NCBI GenBank assembly: GCA_022822085.1
Contig: JAJECK010000144.1
Location: 1-64,000, forward strand
Direction: 5' to 3'
Length of the DNA: 64,000 nt
From: Candidatus Poribacteria bacterium
GTDB lineage: Bacteria > Poribacteria > WGA-4E > WGA-3G
A model generated the notes under the pieces. The model worked only from the letters and a program-made list of their open reading frames with translations. It made no database searches and was not told the DNA's origin. The position numbers were made by a program, and so were the translations under genes. The stretch's first letter is position 1, and every line of letters begins with the position of its first letter. Positions 17,558-27,498 of this stretch are shown here, one piece after another.

Positions 17558-19096
17558 TTATCTGTCATCACTATCGATTTTAAGTGTGACAAATACGCCT
17601 CGTTGACGCAAGTCTTTGAAGTAAACAAGTGCTAATTTTTCTTTACTCTCTTTTAATTCCTTCACAAAAGTCTCAAAATCATCCAAAGTTGCAATTTCAG
17701 TATAATCGATTTCTTTGATGAGATAACCAGGACTGATACCACTCCTTGCGGCAATACTTCTTGGTTCAACTTCTATGACAATTACACCTGTTTCATCTTT
17801 GTGACCAAAACGATTTGCCAGTTCAGGCGATAAGTTTTGAACATGCATTCCTGACAAAGTTACTTCACTTGTAACAGGATATACAGATGATTCAAAGCTT
17901 GCTAATGCTTCTTCAGTCCGTTTGTCAAGTTTTACGGTTACGAGGACCTCTTTCCCTTTTCTCAGCAATTTCACCTTGACTTTAGTACCAACACCAGCAA
18001 ATGCGACAGCCTGCATTAGATGTGGAATGTTTTTGATTGTTTTTTCATTAAATTCAAGGATAACATCCCCATGTTGTATTCCAGCCTTTTCAGCAGGACT
18101 ATTACGTCCGACCTCATTTACTATAACCCCATGTGTTTCGTCAAGTTTAAGTTTTTCTGCCATATTGTCATCAACAGCGGACATTCTTATGCCAAGCCAG
18201 CCTTTGACGATTTTTCCATTTTCAATAAGTTGGGGTAGCAGATCCCTTGCTATATTACTTGGGATTGCAAATCCGATACCTACATTACCAACATTATAGC
18301 CATTCGTTGCAATTAGTGTATTAATACCGACCAATTCACCGCGGATATTAATTAATGCACCACCACTATTACCTTTATTTATCGGTGCATCAGTCTGTAT
18401 GAAATTGGCATGTATGAAGTTGCGAACGCTGAGACTATTAATATTACTACTATATCTATTTTTTGCACTTACCACACCGCGTGTAACAGTCTGAGAGAGA
18501 TTAAACGGAGTTCCAATTGCTATAACCCACTCACCGACTTCAAGTGCTTCTGAATCTCCGAAAGGTAGAGCTGGCAGATCTTTCTCGTCAATTTTGAGGA
18601 CTGCTAAATCGGTACCAACGACTTCCGGACCCCCTGGATCGCTTCCAATTAATTCGGCAGTGTATTTTTTTCCATTATGTAAAGTAACAATTATTTCTTT
18701 CGCGTTCTGAATAACATGGTTGTTTGTCAGTATATATCCATCACCACTAACAATTACACCAGAACCTATTCCTGTTACTTCCATAGAAGGTTGTTGTTCG
18801 TTTGGAATAGTTTCACCAAAAAACCGTTCAATCCCAACGGGTCGATCTACTTTTGTATTAATTTGCACAACAGAAGGGGTTGTGTGTTTTACTAAATTTA
18901 TAAATGCTCGGTTCGCCCGGTCAAGATACTGAAAATCATCTGATTCAATGAACTCTTTGTGCGTTTCTCCGATCGCAGTCGGTACAACGAATTGTTCAGG
19001 ACCATTGTTAATAATGAATCCGATGGCAAATGCAAGCCCAATTAAAACCAAAAAAAGTGCTATTCTTTTGGGGAGTATGTTTCTGAAATTTAACAT
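17558..19096 (-). CDS. degP: HtrA/DegP-type periplasmic serine protease
   Basis: 512 aa. The signal anchor is IALFLVLIGLAFAIGFII (about 12-29). The trypsin-like triad is complete: His127 (TNNHVI), Asp163 (GTDLAVLKI), Ser244 (GNSGGALIN). Two PDZ domains follow (GWLGIRMSAVDDNMAE... and TLSGMHVQNLSPELANRF...). It degrades or refolds damaged envelope proteins. GGAGGAATAAAATC gives a strong ribosome site. It is monocistronic, with the terminator at 17443-17490. Confidence 0.93.
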   Translation of the reverse strand: MLNFRNILPKRIALFLVLIGLAFAIGFIINNGPEQFVVPTAIGETHKEFIESDDFQYLDRANRAFINLVKHTTPSVVQINTKVDRPVGIERFFGETIPNEQQPSMEVTGIGSGVIVSGDGYILTNNHVIQNAKEIIVTLHNGKKYTAELIGSDPGGPEVVGTDLAVLKIDEKDLPALPFGDSEALEVGEWVIAIGTPFNLSQTVTRGVVSAKNRYSSNINSLSVRNFIHANFIQTDAPINKGNSGGALINIRGELVGINTLIATNGYNVGNVGIGFAIPSNIARDLLPQLIENGKIVKGWLGIRMSAVDDNMAEKLKLDETHGVIVNEVGRNSPAEKAGIQHGDVILEFNEKTIKNIPHLMQAVAFAGVGTKVKVKLLRKGKEVLVTVKLDKRTEEALASFESSVYPVTSEVTLSGMHVQNLSPELANRFGHKDETGVIVIEVEPRSIAARSGISPGYLIKEIDYTEIATLDDFETFVKELKESKEKLALVYFKDLRQRGVFVTLKIDSDDR

Positions 19097-19208
19097 GATT
19101 TTATTCCTCCAGTAAATTTAATTCCAATCAAGTCTGTATCCATTTTGTGTTTGCTATAAAAACACACCAGTCATTTAAAATAGTTGCAAAAAATTTATTC
19201 TCAATAAT

Positions 19209-19562
19209 TTACTCACCTTGCGATATTCTATCTACATGTTCACGAACTATATGTTCAGGGCAGGATTTTATGAATAACCAGGCACCCGGTATAAGTATGA
19301 CAAACGCTCCTATGCAGATATCATCAAAACGACCAATTATAGGAAGGATGAAATCGGCATCAAACGGAAAGATAAAGTATGCAATTGCAAAAATAACAGC
19401 AAGTATCTCAAAGACGACGAGTATTGCTTTACGATATATGGGTATGCGTTCATCTCTAAAAAGTCGCATCGTCAACCGTATGAAGTTAGGTAGATTTAGA
19501 AAGATACGTAGAATACGGAAAATTCCACGTCCTTTACTACCAAAGAAAAAAGGATTTATCAT
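19209..19562 (-). CDS. DUF1232 (YkvA-like) small membrane protein
   Basis: 117 aa. The motif RLFRDERIPIYRKAILVVFEILAVIFAIAYFIFPFDADFILPIIGRFDDICIGAFVI matches the DUF1232 signature (short hydrophobic pair followed by P-x-D...G..DD). Two membrane segments are expected. Function unknown. No clear ribosome site precedes its ATG. The 139-aa plus-strand ORF is its antisense shadow. Confidence 0.75.
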   Translation of the reverse strand: MINPFFFGSKGRGIFRILRIFLNLPNFIRLTMRLFRDERIPIYRKAILVVFEILAVIFAIAYFIFPFDADFILPIIGRFDDICIGAFVILIPGAWLFIKSCPEHIVREHVDRISQGE

Positions 19563-19627
19563 ATAACAATTTTATCAATTGATACATATTTATTGCAAAT
19601 GATTTTTCATAGAAATTCAAATAGAAC

Positions 19628-19656
19628 TTGACATTAACAATCCTAATAAGTATACT
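19628..19656 (+). promoter_or_regulatory. Strong sigma-70 promoter of the isomerase/epimerase gene
   Basis: TTGACA, a 17-base spacer, TATACT: 6/6 and 5/6 matches. The ORF track start (a TTG at 19628) is in fact this -35 box, which rules that start out. Leader of about 28 bases before the ATG at 19691. Confidence 0.8.
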
Positions 19657-19690
19657 ACATCAAATTGATTTCAATATACAAGGAGAAATT

Positions 19691-20458
19691 ATGGCAACAC
19701 AACTCGCTGCACAACTTTATACAGTCAGAGAATTCACCAAAACTGAATCTGACATAGCGGAAACCGTGAAAAAGGTGAAAGAACTCGGTTATGAAGCAGT
19801 TCAATGTTCAGCTCTGGGACCTATTGAACCTGAAGCACTGAAAAAGATTGTTGATAATGAAGGTATTACGATTTGTGCTACCCACACAAGTTATACACGG
19901 ATGCGTGATGAACCGCAAGCCGTGATAGATGAACATCAATTGTGGGGATGTAAACATGCAGCAATAGGTGGACTTCCTGGAGAATACCGCAGCACAGAAG
20001 GATATTCAAAGTTCGCAAAAGAAGCGTCTGAAGTTGCAGCACATCTGGCAGAAGGCGGTATTACCTTTTCGTACCATAATCACAGTTTTGAACTGGAACG
20101 TTATGATGATGGACGGACTGGACTGCAAATCTTATATGAGGATAGTGATCCAAAATATTTCAATAGTGAAATTGATACCTATTGGATACAACATGGTGGT
20201 GGGGATCCTGCGGATTGGATTCGTAAATTAAAGGGACGCGCATATATTGTACATTTCAAGGATATGGCTGTAGTTGGGAATTCACAACGGTATGCTGAAG
20301 TTGGCGAAGGCAATCTGAATTGGGCAGCTATTTTGAACGCATGTACACATGCTGAAGTAGAATGGTATATTGTTGAACAGGATTCATGCTATGAACGCGA
20401 TCCATTTGAAAGTTTAAGTATCAGTCTTAAGAATTTGCAAGCGATGGGACTTTCGTAG
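19691..20458 (+). CDS. Sugar phosphate isomerase/epimerase (xylose isomerase-like TIM barrel)
   Basis: 255 aa from the ATG at 19691, preceded by AAGGAGAAATT. AP-endonuclease-2-like barrel: AAQLYTVREFTKTESDIAETVKKVKELGYEAVQ at the start, FSYHNHSFEL in the middle, SEIDTYWIQHGGGDPADWI with metal ligands, AYIVHFKDM, and a final IVEQDSCYERDPFESLSISLKNL. This subgroup often works with Gfo/Idh oxidoreductases on inositol or keto-sugars, of which the window has four, though none is adjacent. Confidence 0.85.
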   Translation: MATQLAAQLYTVREFTKTESDIAETVKKVKELGYEAVQCSALGPIEPEALKKIVDNEGITICATHTSYTRMRDEPQAVIDEHQLWGCKHAAIGGLPGEYRSTEGYSKFAKEASEVAAHLAEGGITFSYHNHSFELERYDDGRTGLQILYEDSDPKYFNSEIDTYWIQHGGGDPADWIRKLKGRAYIVHFKDMAVVGNSQRYAEVGEGNLNWAAILNACTHAEVEWYIVEQDSCYERDPFESLSISLKNLQAMGLS

Positions 20459-20556
20459 CTTGATAATTCCGGACATATTATGGCAGGATATTGATTTGTT
20501 CAGTGTTCTGTCATATTTCTTAAATGCATGAATTGAGATCTATCAATCCATTTTAT

Positions 20557-20585
20557 TTGACTTTTTCACTGATTTATGATACTAT
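20557..20585 (+). promoter_or_regulatory. Promoter of tRNA-Pro
   Basis: TTGACT, a 17-base spacer, TACTAT, ending 24 bases before the mature tRNA. Confidence 0.6.
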
Positions 20586-20609
20586 ATTGTGGTAATTATT
20601 AATATTTTA

Positions 20610-20683
20610 CGGGGCGTGGCGCAGCCCGGAAGCGCGCTTGAATGGGGTTCAAGAGGTCGCTGGTTCGAATCCAGTCGCCCCGA
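20610..20683 (+). tRNA. tRNA-Pro (anticodon GGG)
   Basis: 74 bases folding as a full cloverleaf. Acceptor is CGGGGCG/CGCCCCG, D stem GCGC/GCGC, anticodon stem CTTGA/TCAAG with loop ATGGGGT, T loop TTCGAAT, discriminator A. Anticodon GGG (20644-20646) reads CCC and CCU. CCA is not encoded, consistent with the cca gene at 55.9-57.3 kb. A T6 tract follows at once. Confidence 0.95.
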
Positions 20684-20693
20684 TTTTTTCGTT
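20684..20693 (+). terminator. T tract after tRNA-Pro
   Basis: TTTTTTC directly follows the acceptor stem, which can act as the terminator hairpin. Partial read-through into hom is possible. Confidence 0.4.
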
Positions 20694-20768
20694 GCTGTGG
20701 CGGTCTGTTTTACCGACGCTGAACAATAAACATAGATTGAACAAGTACACATAGAGGCAATTGGAGTC

Positions 20769-22091
20769 GTGGATAAATCTTGTATAAATGTTGGTATTTT
20801 AGGGTGGGGAACGGTTGGCACTGGTGTATCAAAAATACTGGTTAACCAGAATAATCTTATATCCAAAAATAATAATATCCAATTAAACTTAAAAAAAGTA
20901 GTAAAACGAACACTTCCTGCTACACGTGAAGGGATAGATTTACCTACAGATTGCCTTTCCACAGATCCAAACGAAGTCGTAGATGATCCAGAGATTGATA
21001 TAGTCGTGGAACTTATCGGTGGAGTTACCGACGCGTATTCACTCATAAAACGTTCAATTCAGAATGGTAAGCATATAGTTACTGCAAACAAAGCTTTATT
21101 GGCTGAGCACGGTAGTGATCTATTCCAATTAGCACAGAAAAATAGTGTTAGTCTGAATTTTGAAGCAAGTACTGCTGGTGGCATACCAATTATTAAAACA
21201 CTTCAGGAAAGTTTCACTGCGAATCAAATACAATCCGTGTGTGGAATCGTCAACGGAACATGTAATTACATCTTAACAGAAATGAGTGAAGCAGATGTTG
21301 AATATACTGATGTGTTATCGGATGCGCAGGAGAAAGGTTATGCTGAAGCTGATCCGACTATGGATGTAGAAGGTATTGATGCAGCACAAAAACTGACATT
21401 GCTGATTGCTCTTGCTTACGGTGTCAATGTCCCAGTTGACCAATTCCATGTAGAAGGGATTACGGAGATTTCACAGACAGAAATTCAATATGCGAAGGAA
21501 TTGGGTTATGTGATTAAACTTCTTGCTATTGCAAAGTTAACTGATGATAATCGTGTTGAAGCAAGGGTTCACCCTACACTCCTTCCAGAACGGAGTTTAT
21601 TAGCAAATGTGGGTGGACCGTTCAATGCTGTATGTGTCATCGGATCGGCTGTCGGTCCAACACTCTTCTACGGACAGGGAGCGGGTGAAATGCCTACAGC
21701 AAGTGCAGTCGTTGCGGATATTATTGATGCAGCGAAATCAATCCAATCTGGGGTAAGTTCTCCAATCTCACAAGCATGGCTTGATAAATCACACACTGAG
21801 ATGAGTGTGTGTGCTATTGAGGACATTGTAACACGCTATTACTTACGGTTTGTGGTTATTGATCGTCCAGGTGTCCTGGCAAGTATTGGCAGCATCTTAG
21901 GGAACTGCAATATCAGCATTGCATCGGTGATTCAGAAGGAACCTCACTGCACCGAAACTGTATCACTCATGATGTTAACACATAAAGCTCGCGAAAAAGA
22001 TATGCAAGCCGCTCTCAAACAGATCTATACGCTTGAAGTTGTTAAAGGTGATGCTAAACTCATTAGGATAGAAGAAGAAGTAGCATTTTAA
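20769..22091 (+). CDS. hom: Homoserine dehydrogenase with C-terminal ACT domain
   Basis: 440 aa from a GTG start with TTGGAG just upstream. Rossmann motif NVGILGWGTVGTGV, the catalytic-domain signature GIVNGTCNYILTEM, and EGYAEADPTMDVEGIDAAQKL. A C-terminal ACT domain (YYLRFVVIDRPGVLASIGSILGNCNISIASVIQ) suggests feedback control by threonine. It makes homoserine from aspartate semialdehyde. The threonine synthase gene lies at 52.4-53.7 kb. DUF177 follows after 17 bases. Confidence 0.95.
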   Translation: MDKSCINVGILGWGTVGTGVSKILVNQNNLISKNNNIQLNLKKVVKRTLPATREGIDLPTDCLSTDPNEVVDDPEIDIVVELIGGVTDAYSLIKRSIQNGKHIVTANKALLAEHGSDLFQLAQKNSVSLNFEASTAGGIPIIKTLQESFTANQIQSVCGIVNGTCNYILTEMSEADVEYTDVLSDAQEKGYAEADPTMDVEGIDAAQKLTLLIALAYGVNVPVDQFHVEGITEISQTEIQYAKELGYVIKLLAIAKLTDDNRVEARVHPTLLPERSLLANVGGPFNAVCVIGSAVGPTLFYGQGAGEMPTASAVVADIIDAAKSIQSGVSSPISQAWLDKSHTEMSVCAIEDIVTRYYLRFVVIDRPGVLASIGSILGNCNISIASVIQKEPHCTETVSLMMLTHKAREKDMQAALKQIYTLEVVKGDAKLIRIEEEVAF

Positions 22092-22108
22092 TTTCGTTAG
22101 TCAAAACA

Positions 22109-22732
22109 ATGAAAGACACGTTGGTTTTTGACGTAAGATATTTACGTGACGGGGTTTTCAACGAACAGGAAGTGGATATCCCTGTTACTCAGATTAATTT
22201 TGAATTAGAAGAGGTGCAATTTATTAGTACTGTCCGTGGCAATGTTCAATTGTTACGGCACGGAGAAGTTGATGTCTATGTCATCGCTGAGGTGTCTACG
22301 GATATAGAGATGCAATGTGGTAAATGTCTCGAATTGTTCAGAACCGAAATTAATGCATCTTTTGAAGTACAATTCACACCAAGAAAAAATACAGACCAGA
22401 TTGAAGATGAGGAATTAGATAGTGGAGAACGTTACTTTGATGGTGAAACATTAGACATTTCTGATGATACTCGAAAGGCATTAATTTTACATATACCTAT
22501 ATGGCCTGTCTGTTCACAGTTGTGTGCAGGCTTATGTTTTCAATGTGGGACCAATCTTAATGAAGAAAAATGTCTCTGTGAAGAAACAGATGAATCTGAA
22601 AATAAAGCATTAGAAGTTCATTCACCCTTTGCTGAACTTGAACAAATGTTAGAATCGGCAAAATTGGATGCTGAATCGAAGACAAACAAACATAAGGAGA
22701 ATAGCCCTAAAAATGGCACACCCAAAACGTAA
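22109..22732 (+). CDS. yceD: DUF177/YceD family protein
   Basis: 207 aa. It has the family layout: LRHGEVDVYVIAEVSTDIEMQCGKCLELF, then a central cysteine pair region IPIWPVCSQLCAGLCFQCGTNLNEEKCLC. In E. coli YceD is tied to 23S rRNA accumulation, and it precedes rpmF in most bacteria, as it does here. Its last 20 bases overlap the rpmF start. Confidence 0.85.
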   Translation: MKDTLVFDVRYLRDGVFNEQEVDIPVTQINFELEEVQFISTVRGNVQLLRHGEVDVYVIAEVSTDIEMQCGKCLELFRTEINASFEVQFTPRKNTDQIEDEELDSGERYFDGETLDISDDTRKALILHIPIWPVCSQLCAGLCFQCGTNLNEEKCLCEETDESENKALEVHSPFAELEQMLESAKLDAESKTNKHKENSPKNGTPKT

Positions 22733-22901
22733 AACGTCTAAATCTAAAAAAAGAATGAGAAGAAGTCATCATGCTCTCCAAAGTCTGGTTATAACTGATT
22801 GTTCATATTGTGGAGAAATGATGGTCTCACACAGAGTCTGTTCCAATTGCGGGCACTATAAAGGTCGTTCAATTCTTAGAACTACAGAAGAAACAGAATA
22901 G
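22713..22901 (+). CDS. rpmF: Ribosomal protein bL32
   Basis: 62 aa from the ATG at 22713 (MAHPKRKTSKSKKRMRRSHH), the typical L32 start, with TAAGGAGA upstream. The track start is 15 codons too early. A zinc ribbon CxxC...CxxC is present (CSYCGEMMVSHRVCSNC). It overlaps yceD by 20 bases in another frame. Confidence 0.95.
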   Translation: MAHPKRKTSKSKKRMRRSHHALQSLVITDCSYCGEMMVSHRVCSNCGHYKGRSILRTTEETE

Positions 22902-23000
22902 TTAAGACATCCACGTCTCAACTTAAGCCAAATCACACCGATACAATTTTACATTTAATTGTCCGGTGTCCTGATAGGCTAAAAAGGGATTCTTATAAGT

Positions 23001-23990
23001 ATGAATCGATATGCAGAAATCACAGGGACTGGTTCTTATCTACCTGAAACCGTATTAACTAATTTTGATCTTGAAAAAATGGTGGAAACTAGCGATGAAT
23101 GGATTCGCCAACGTACTGGAATTGTTGAGCGGAGAATCGCTGAAGACAATATCGCAACTTCGGACTTAAGTGTACATGCAGCTCGGTTAGCAATTAAGAG
23201 AGCACAAATTGACCCTCTTGACATTCAGATGATACTTGTTGCGACTGTAACACCTGATACATTTTTTCCCTCAACCGCTTGTTATGTTCAGAAAGGAATT
23301 GGTGCCAAAAATGCATCAGCAATGGATATCTCAGCAGCATGTGCAGGGTTTTTGTATGGACTTGATTTAGCAAACGGATTGATTGTTTCTGGTCAGTATG
23401 ATACTATTCTCGTTGTTGGGGCAGAAGTCTTTAATAACATTGTAGATTGGAATGATCGTAATACTTGTGTCTTGTTTGGTGATGGTGCAGGGGCTGCAGT
23501 TGTTCAAGCAACTGATGAGCAGAAAGGAATTATTGAATCTTATATCGGATCTGATGGTGATTATGCGGATATAGACCTACTTGGTATACCGGCTGGTGGT
23601 TCAAGAATGCCTGTAACAACGGATGCGTTGGATAACAAACTCAACAAAATCCAGATGAATGGAAGAGAAGTCTTCAAATTAGGTGTTAGGTTGATGCCTG
23701 AAGCCGCTGAAAGGGTTCTGAAGAAGGCAAATATCAGTGTGGATGATGTGGACTTATTAATTCCACATCAAGCGAACTTACGTATAATAGAAGCAGTCGG
23801 TCACAGGCTTGGTGTGCCACGCGAAAAGGTATATGTAAATGTTGATAAATACGGTAATACCTCAGCAGCAACCGTTATCATAGCATTGGATGAAGCTATA
23901 CGTGAAGGTAGGGCAAAACCTGATGATCTAATTTTACTTGTTACTTTCGGTGCAGGATTGACCTGGGGAAGCACACTACTGCGTTTGTAG
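23001..23990 (+). CDS. fabH: 3-oxoacyl-ACP synthase III
   Basis: 329 aa. The triad is complete: Cys114 (DISAACAGFLYG), His in LLIPHQANLRII, Asn in KYGNTSAATV. It condenses acetyl-CoA with malonyl-ACP to start fatty-acid synthesis. It follows rpmF by 99 bases. plsX, which usually lies between them, is absent. Confidence 0.96.
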   Translation: MNRYAEITGTGSYLPETVLTNFDLEKMVETSDEWIRQRTGIVERRIAEDNIATSDLSVHAARLAIKRAQIDPLDIQMILVATVTPDTFFPSTACYVQKGIGAKNASAMDISAACAGFLYGLDLANGLIVSGQYDTILVVGAEVFNNIVDWNDRNTCVLFGDGAGAAVVQATDEQKGIIESYIGSDGDYADIDLLGIPAGGSRMPVTTDALDNKLNKIQMNGREVFKLGVRLMPEAAERVLKKANISVDDVDLLIPHQANLRIIEAVGHRLGVPREKVYVNVDKYGNTSAATVIIALDEAIREGRAKPDDLILLVTFGAGLTWGSTLLRL

Positions 23991-24060
23991 GGATTATTAT
24001 TATTATAATCGGAACATACACATTATACCGGACAATTTTTTATTAAACACAAAATCTATA

Positions 24061-24999
24061 ATGACGGAATTCGCATTTATTTTTCCTGGACAGGGATCGC
24101 AAAAGGTGGGGATGGGTGCTGAATTGTCAACAACCTATCTGATTGCCGCTGAAGTCTTTGATGAAGCAGATGAGATATTAGGTAGATCAATAAGTGAACT
24201 CTGTTTTGAAGGACCGGAAACAGAATTAAAACAGACAGAAAACACACAAATAGCGATATTAACCTGTAGTGTCGCAACTTTAAGAATTTTGACACATCTG
24301 GGAATTGTTCCTAAAGTTGTTGCAGGACATAGTTTAGGGGAGTATTCCGCGCTAATAGCTGCAGGTGTCCTTGACTTTAAGGATGCCTTAAGGTTAGTCA
24401 GTGCGCGTGCCCAATTTATGGGAGAGGCTGGGGGTCAAAAGAATGGTACAATGGCTGCTATACTCGGAATGCCGACTGAACAACTCCAAAACATAATCAA
24501 TCAGGTTGATGGTGTAGTCGTAATCGCTAACTTCAACTGCCCTGGACAATTAGTCATTTCAGGTGAAAATGTTGCTGTGAACGAGGTAGTTGCTCTTGCT
24601 TCAGAGGAAATTGGAGCAAGAAGATGTCGTCCGTTACCGGTGAGTGGGGCATTTCATTCACCATTGATGGAATCTGCACAAGAAAAATTTAAGGCTGTTA
24701 TTGAATCGGTGTCTTTTAAACCGTTACAAACAGATATTGTCCTGAACGTAACAGGAGACTATGTAACAGATATTGACAACATTAAGAGACTGCTATTGCA
24801 GCAGATAATAGAACCTGTTCAATGGGAAAACACGTTAAATTCTATTGAAAAACAGGGAATTACAAATTTTATAGAAGTTGGTCCAGGAACAGTATTGTCG
24901 GGGTTAGTAAAGCGAACACTACCGGATAGCTCAGTAATGAATGTTGAAGATGTTAAAACGCTTTCGTTATTTACAGATGAATATGGAAACGGTGTATAA
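24061..24999 (+). CDS. fabD: Malonyl-CoA:ACP transacylase
   Basis: 312 aa. FIFPGQGSQKVGMG at the N-terminus, nucleophile Ser91 in AGHSLGEYSAL, His in GAFHSPLM. It loads malonate on ACP. Its TAA is immediately followed by the fabG ATG, so translation is coupled. No strong ribosome site is seen before its own ATG. Confidence 0.95.
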   Translation: MTEFAFIFPGQGSQKVGMGAELSTTYLIAAEVFDEADEILGRSISELCFEGPETELKQTENTQIAILTCSVATLRILTHLGIVPKVVAGHSLGEYSALIAAGVLDFKDALRLVSARAQFMGEAGGQKNGTMAAILGMPTEQLQNIINQVDGVVVIANFNCPGQLVISGENVAVNEVVALASEEIGARRCRPLPVSGAFHSPLMESAQEKFKAVIESVSFKPLQTDIVLNVTGDYVTDIDNIKRLLLQQIIEPVQWENTLNSIEKQGITNFIEVGPGTVLSGLVKRTLPDSSVMNVEDVKTLSLFTDEYGNGV

Positions 25000-25776
25000 A
25001 TGGATGAAAAAACTGACCGATGTGTATTTAACGCTGATATGCTCAGTAGGAAAACCGCTGTTGTAACAGGTGCTTCCCGTGGGATTGGTGCTGCAATTGC
25101 ACACAGATTATGTGAAGTAGGAGCAAATGTTGTTATCTGTTCACGCTCAACTGAGAGTGTTTCTCAAACTGCAACTTCATTAGAAACTAAGGGATATACA
25201 GTACATGCAATTGCTGCAGACATATCAAAAAAGGAAGACGTTGACACACTTATTGATGAGACTATCAACCAATTTTCGCAAGTTGATATCCTTGTAAATA
25301 ATGCTGGAATTACACGGGATATGTTACTGATGCGTTTGAAAGATGAAGACTGGGATGCAGTGTTGCAGACTAATCTGACTGGAACTATGTATTGCACCCG
25401 GGCAGTGCTTCGTCCTATGATACGTCAGAAAAACGGTCGTATCATCAATATCTCGTCAGTAATCGGATTGATGGGGAACCCTGGACAAGCTAGCTATGCC
25501 GCTGCGAAAGCAGGAATTATTGGTTTAACTAAGACTACCGCAAAAGAGGTAGGAACACGCGGAATCACTGTAAACGCTATTGCTCCTGGATTTATCACAA
25601 CAGACATGACTGCGAAAATCCCGGAAGAATTTCAGAACAAAATTTTGGATTTTATACCATTACAATATTTCGGTACACCTGAGGATGTGGCAGACACTGT
25701 CTGCTTTTTAGCATCCGATGCAGCACGTTATATCACTGGACAAACCATTCAAGTTGATGGTGGAATGGTGATGTAA
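25000..25776 (+). CDS. fabG: 3-oxoacyl-ACP reductase
   Basis: 258 aa SDR. The cofactor motif is TGASRGIG, then NNAG and the catalytic set Ser (INISSVIGL), Tyr and Lys (SYAAAKAG). The end PEDVADTVCFLASDAARYITGQTIQVDGGMVM is typical of FabG. It has a 15-residue extension before the first strand. It starts directly at the fabD stop. Confidence 0.95.
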   Translation: MDEKTDRCVFNADMLSRKTAVVTGASRGIGAAIAHRLCEVGANVVICSRSTESVSQTATSLETKGYTVHAIAADISKKEDVDTLIDETINQFSQVDILVNNAGITRDMLLMRLKDEDWDAVLQTNLTGTMYCTRAVLRPMIRQKNGRIINISSVIGLMGNPGQASYAAAKAGIIGLTKTTAKEVGTRGITVNAIAPGFITTDMTAKIPEEFQNKILDFIPLQYFGTPEDVADTVCFLASDAARYITGQTIQVDGGMVM

Positions 25777-25946
25777 TCTTAAAGAAAATCAATGCTGCCT
25801 TTATGCACTAAATCGAATGATGTGGGGGCAAATTTTGAAATCATACTGCCCTACAACCTAACTCAAATATTATTTACTTTGTGTGGATTTACAACATATA
25901 GATTGTTGATATATTCGCTCATTATGATAGGAGATATAATAACAAA
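25777..25946. other. Short spacer before acpP
   Basis: No gene; the 60-aa track ORF lacks family features. AGGAGATATAATAACAAA before the acpP ATG contains the ribosome site. Confidence 0.5.
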
Positions 25947-26180
25947 ATGGCAACAAACGAAGAACGACTTATAGAAATAATTGCAGAACAACTCGGTATT
26001 GCAGCCAAAAACGTTACACCTGATGCGTCTTTTATGGAAGATTTGGGTGCTGACTCCCTTGATACCGTTGAATTAGTTATGGCACTTGAAGAGGAATTTG
26101 ACCTTGAAATCCCTGACAGTGATGCTGAAAAGATACAAACTGTCCAAGATGCTCTTGATTACTTAGATGAGCATGTCTAA
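25947..26180 (+). CDS. acpP: Acyl carrier protein
   Basis: 77 aa, acidic. The phosphopantetheine attachment Ser37 is in [19 protein letters not shown]. It is the carrier for fatty-acid synthesis, in the usual fabG-acpP-fabF order. Confidence 0.97.
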   Translation: MATNEERLIEIIAEQLGIAAKNVTPDASFMEDLGADSLDTVELVMALEEEFDLEIPDSDAEKIQTVQDALDYLDEHV

Positions 26181-26259
26181 TTTCTCATTAACATATATCT
26201 TGAGGGTCAGTAGTTTATAATTGCTGCCCTCCTAACCAACTTCCAAAAGGATCGGTCTC

Positions 26260-27498
26260 GTGGAGCGAGTAGTTATTACAGGAATTGGAGTTGTCAATGC
26301 AATTGGCAACACGAAAGAAGAATATTGGCAAGCGCTTGCTAACGGTAATAACGGAATCGGACCTTTAAACTCTTTTGATGCAAGCGAATATCGTACGCAG
26401 ATCGCCGCGCAAGTCAAAAATTTTGAGGCGGAAAAGTATCTGGATAAGAAAGCTGCATCACGGTTTCCGCTTTTCATCCAGTATGCCCTTGCCGCTTCTA
26501 TAATGGCACATGAAAACTCCGGATTAGACTTGTCTAAAGTTGATCCCTACCGTGCTGGAGTCCAAATCGGGTCTGGTGTCGGTGGAATCGGTGTACTTGA
26601 GGAGAATGCTAAGATCCTTATTGAAAAAGGGCCTAAACGGGTCAGCCCATTCCTCGTGCCGTTTATGATAATTAACATGGCATCAGGACAGGTGTCTATC
26701 CACTTTGATCTTAGAGGTCCCAATTCTGCATCTGTTACAGCTTGTGCAACCTCAAACCATTCCATCGGTGAATCCTTGCGGCTTATACAACACGGATATG
26801 CAGATGTCATGTTTACCGGTGGTGCCGAATCGGCAATCACTCCTTTAGCATTTGCAGGATTCTGTTCAATGCGAGCTATGTCCGAACGCAACGATGACCC
26901 AAAAGCCGCTTCACGTCCATTTGACAAAGAACGTGATGGATTTGTTATGGGGGAAGGGGCGGGTGTTCTTATCCTTGAGTCCCTATCACATGCAAAGCAA
27001 CGTGGAGCTCATATCTATGCTGAAATTGTTGGGTTCGGTATGACTTCTGATGCGCACGATATGGTAAGTCCTCCATCTAATGGTGAAGGTGCTGCTAAAG
27101 CAATGGAATTCGCATTAAACGATGCTAAACTAACTACAGATACAGTTGATTATATCAATGTACACGGCACCTCTACACCAATAGGTGATGTAGCCGAGAC
27201 TAACGCTATTAAATCTCTCTTTGGTGATAGGGCATACAAAATTCCTATTAGTTCTACGAAATCTATGGTTGGACATCTACTCGGTGCGGCTGGTGCCGTT
27301 GAACTTATTGGATGTATCGGTGCAATGAAAAAAGGATTCATCCCTCCAACAATTAACTATGAAGTACCAGATGAGGAATGTGATTTAGATTGTGTGCCGA
27401 ACGAAAGTCGTGACGGTAAGATTGAAGTGGTACTTTCCAATGCATTTGGTTTTGGCGGACACAACACCTGTATAGTTATGCGTGATTTTTCGGCTTAG
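26260..27498 (+). CDS. fabF: 3-oxoacyl-ACP synthase II
   Basis: 412 aa from GTG, with AAAAGGA eight bases upstream. Active site Cys162 ([14 protein letters not shown]) and the two His in [11 protein letters not shown] and [13 protein letters not shown] are intact. It is the elongating condensing enzyme. folK overlaps or closely follows it. Confidence 0.96.
   Translation: MERVVITGIGVVNAIGNTKEEYWQALANGNNGIGPLNSFDASEYRTQIAAQVKNFEAEKYLDKKAASRFPLFIQYALAASIMAHENSGLDLSKVDPYRAGVQIGSGVGGIGVLEENAKILIEKGPKRVSPFLVPFMIINMASGQVSIHFDLRGPNSASVTACATSNHSIGESLRLIQHGYADVMFTGGAESAITPLAFAGFCSMRAMSERNDDPKAASRPFDKERDGFVMGEGAGVLILESLSHAKQRGAHIYAEIVGFGMTSDAHDMVSPPSNGEGAAKAMEFALNDAKLTTDTVDYINVHGTSTPIGDVAETNAIKSLFGDRAYKIPISSTKSMVGHLLGAAGAVELIGCIGAMKKGFIPPTINYEVPDEECDLDCVPNESRDGKIEVVLSNAFGFGGHNTCIVMRDFSA

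Noticed and set aside
19147-19566. 139-aa plus-strand ORF
   Set aside because: Antisense to the DUF1232 gene, which has the recognisable family motif.
20582-21046. 154-aa minus-strand ORF
   Set aside because: Antisense to tRNA-Pro and hom; part of its protein sequence is translated tRNA.
25792-25974. 60-aa ORF before acpP
   Set aside because: No motif or ribosome site, and it overlaps acpP; probably leader DNA.
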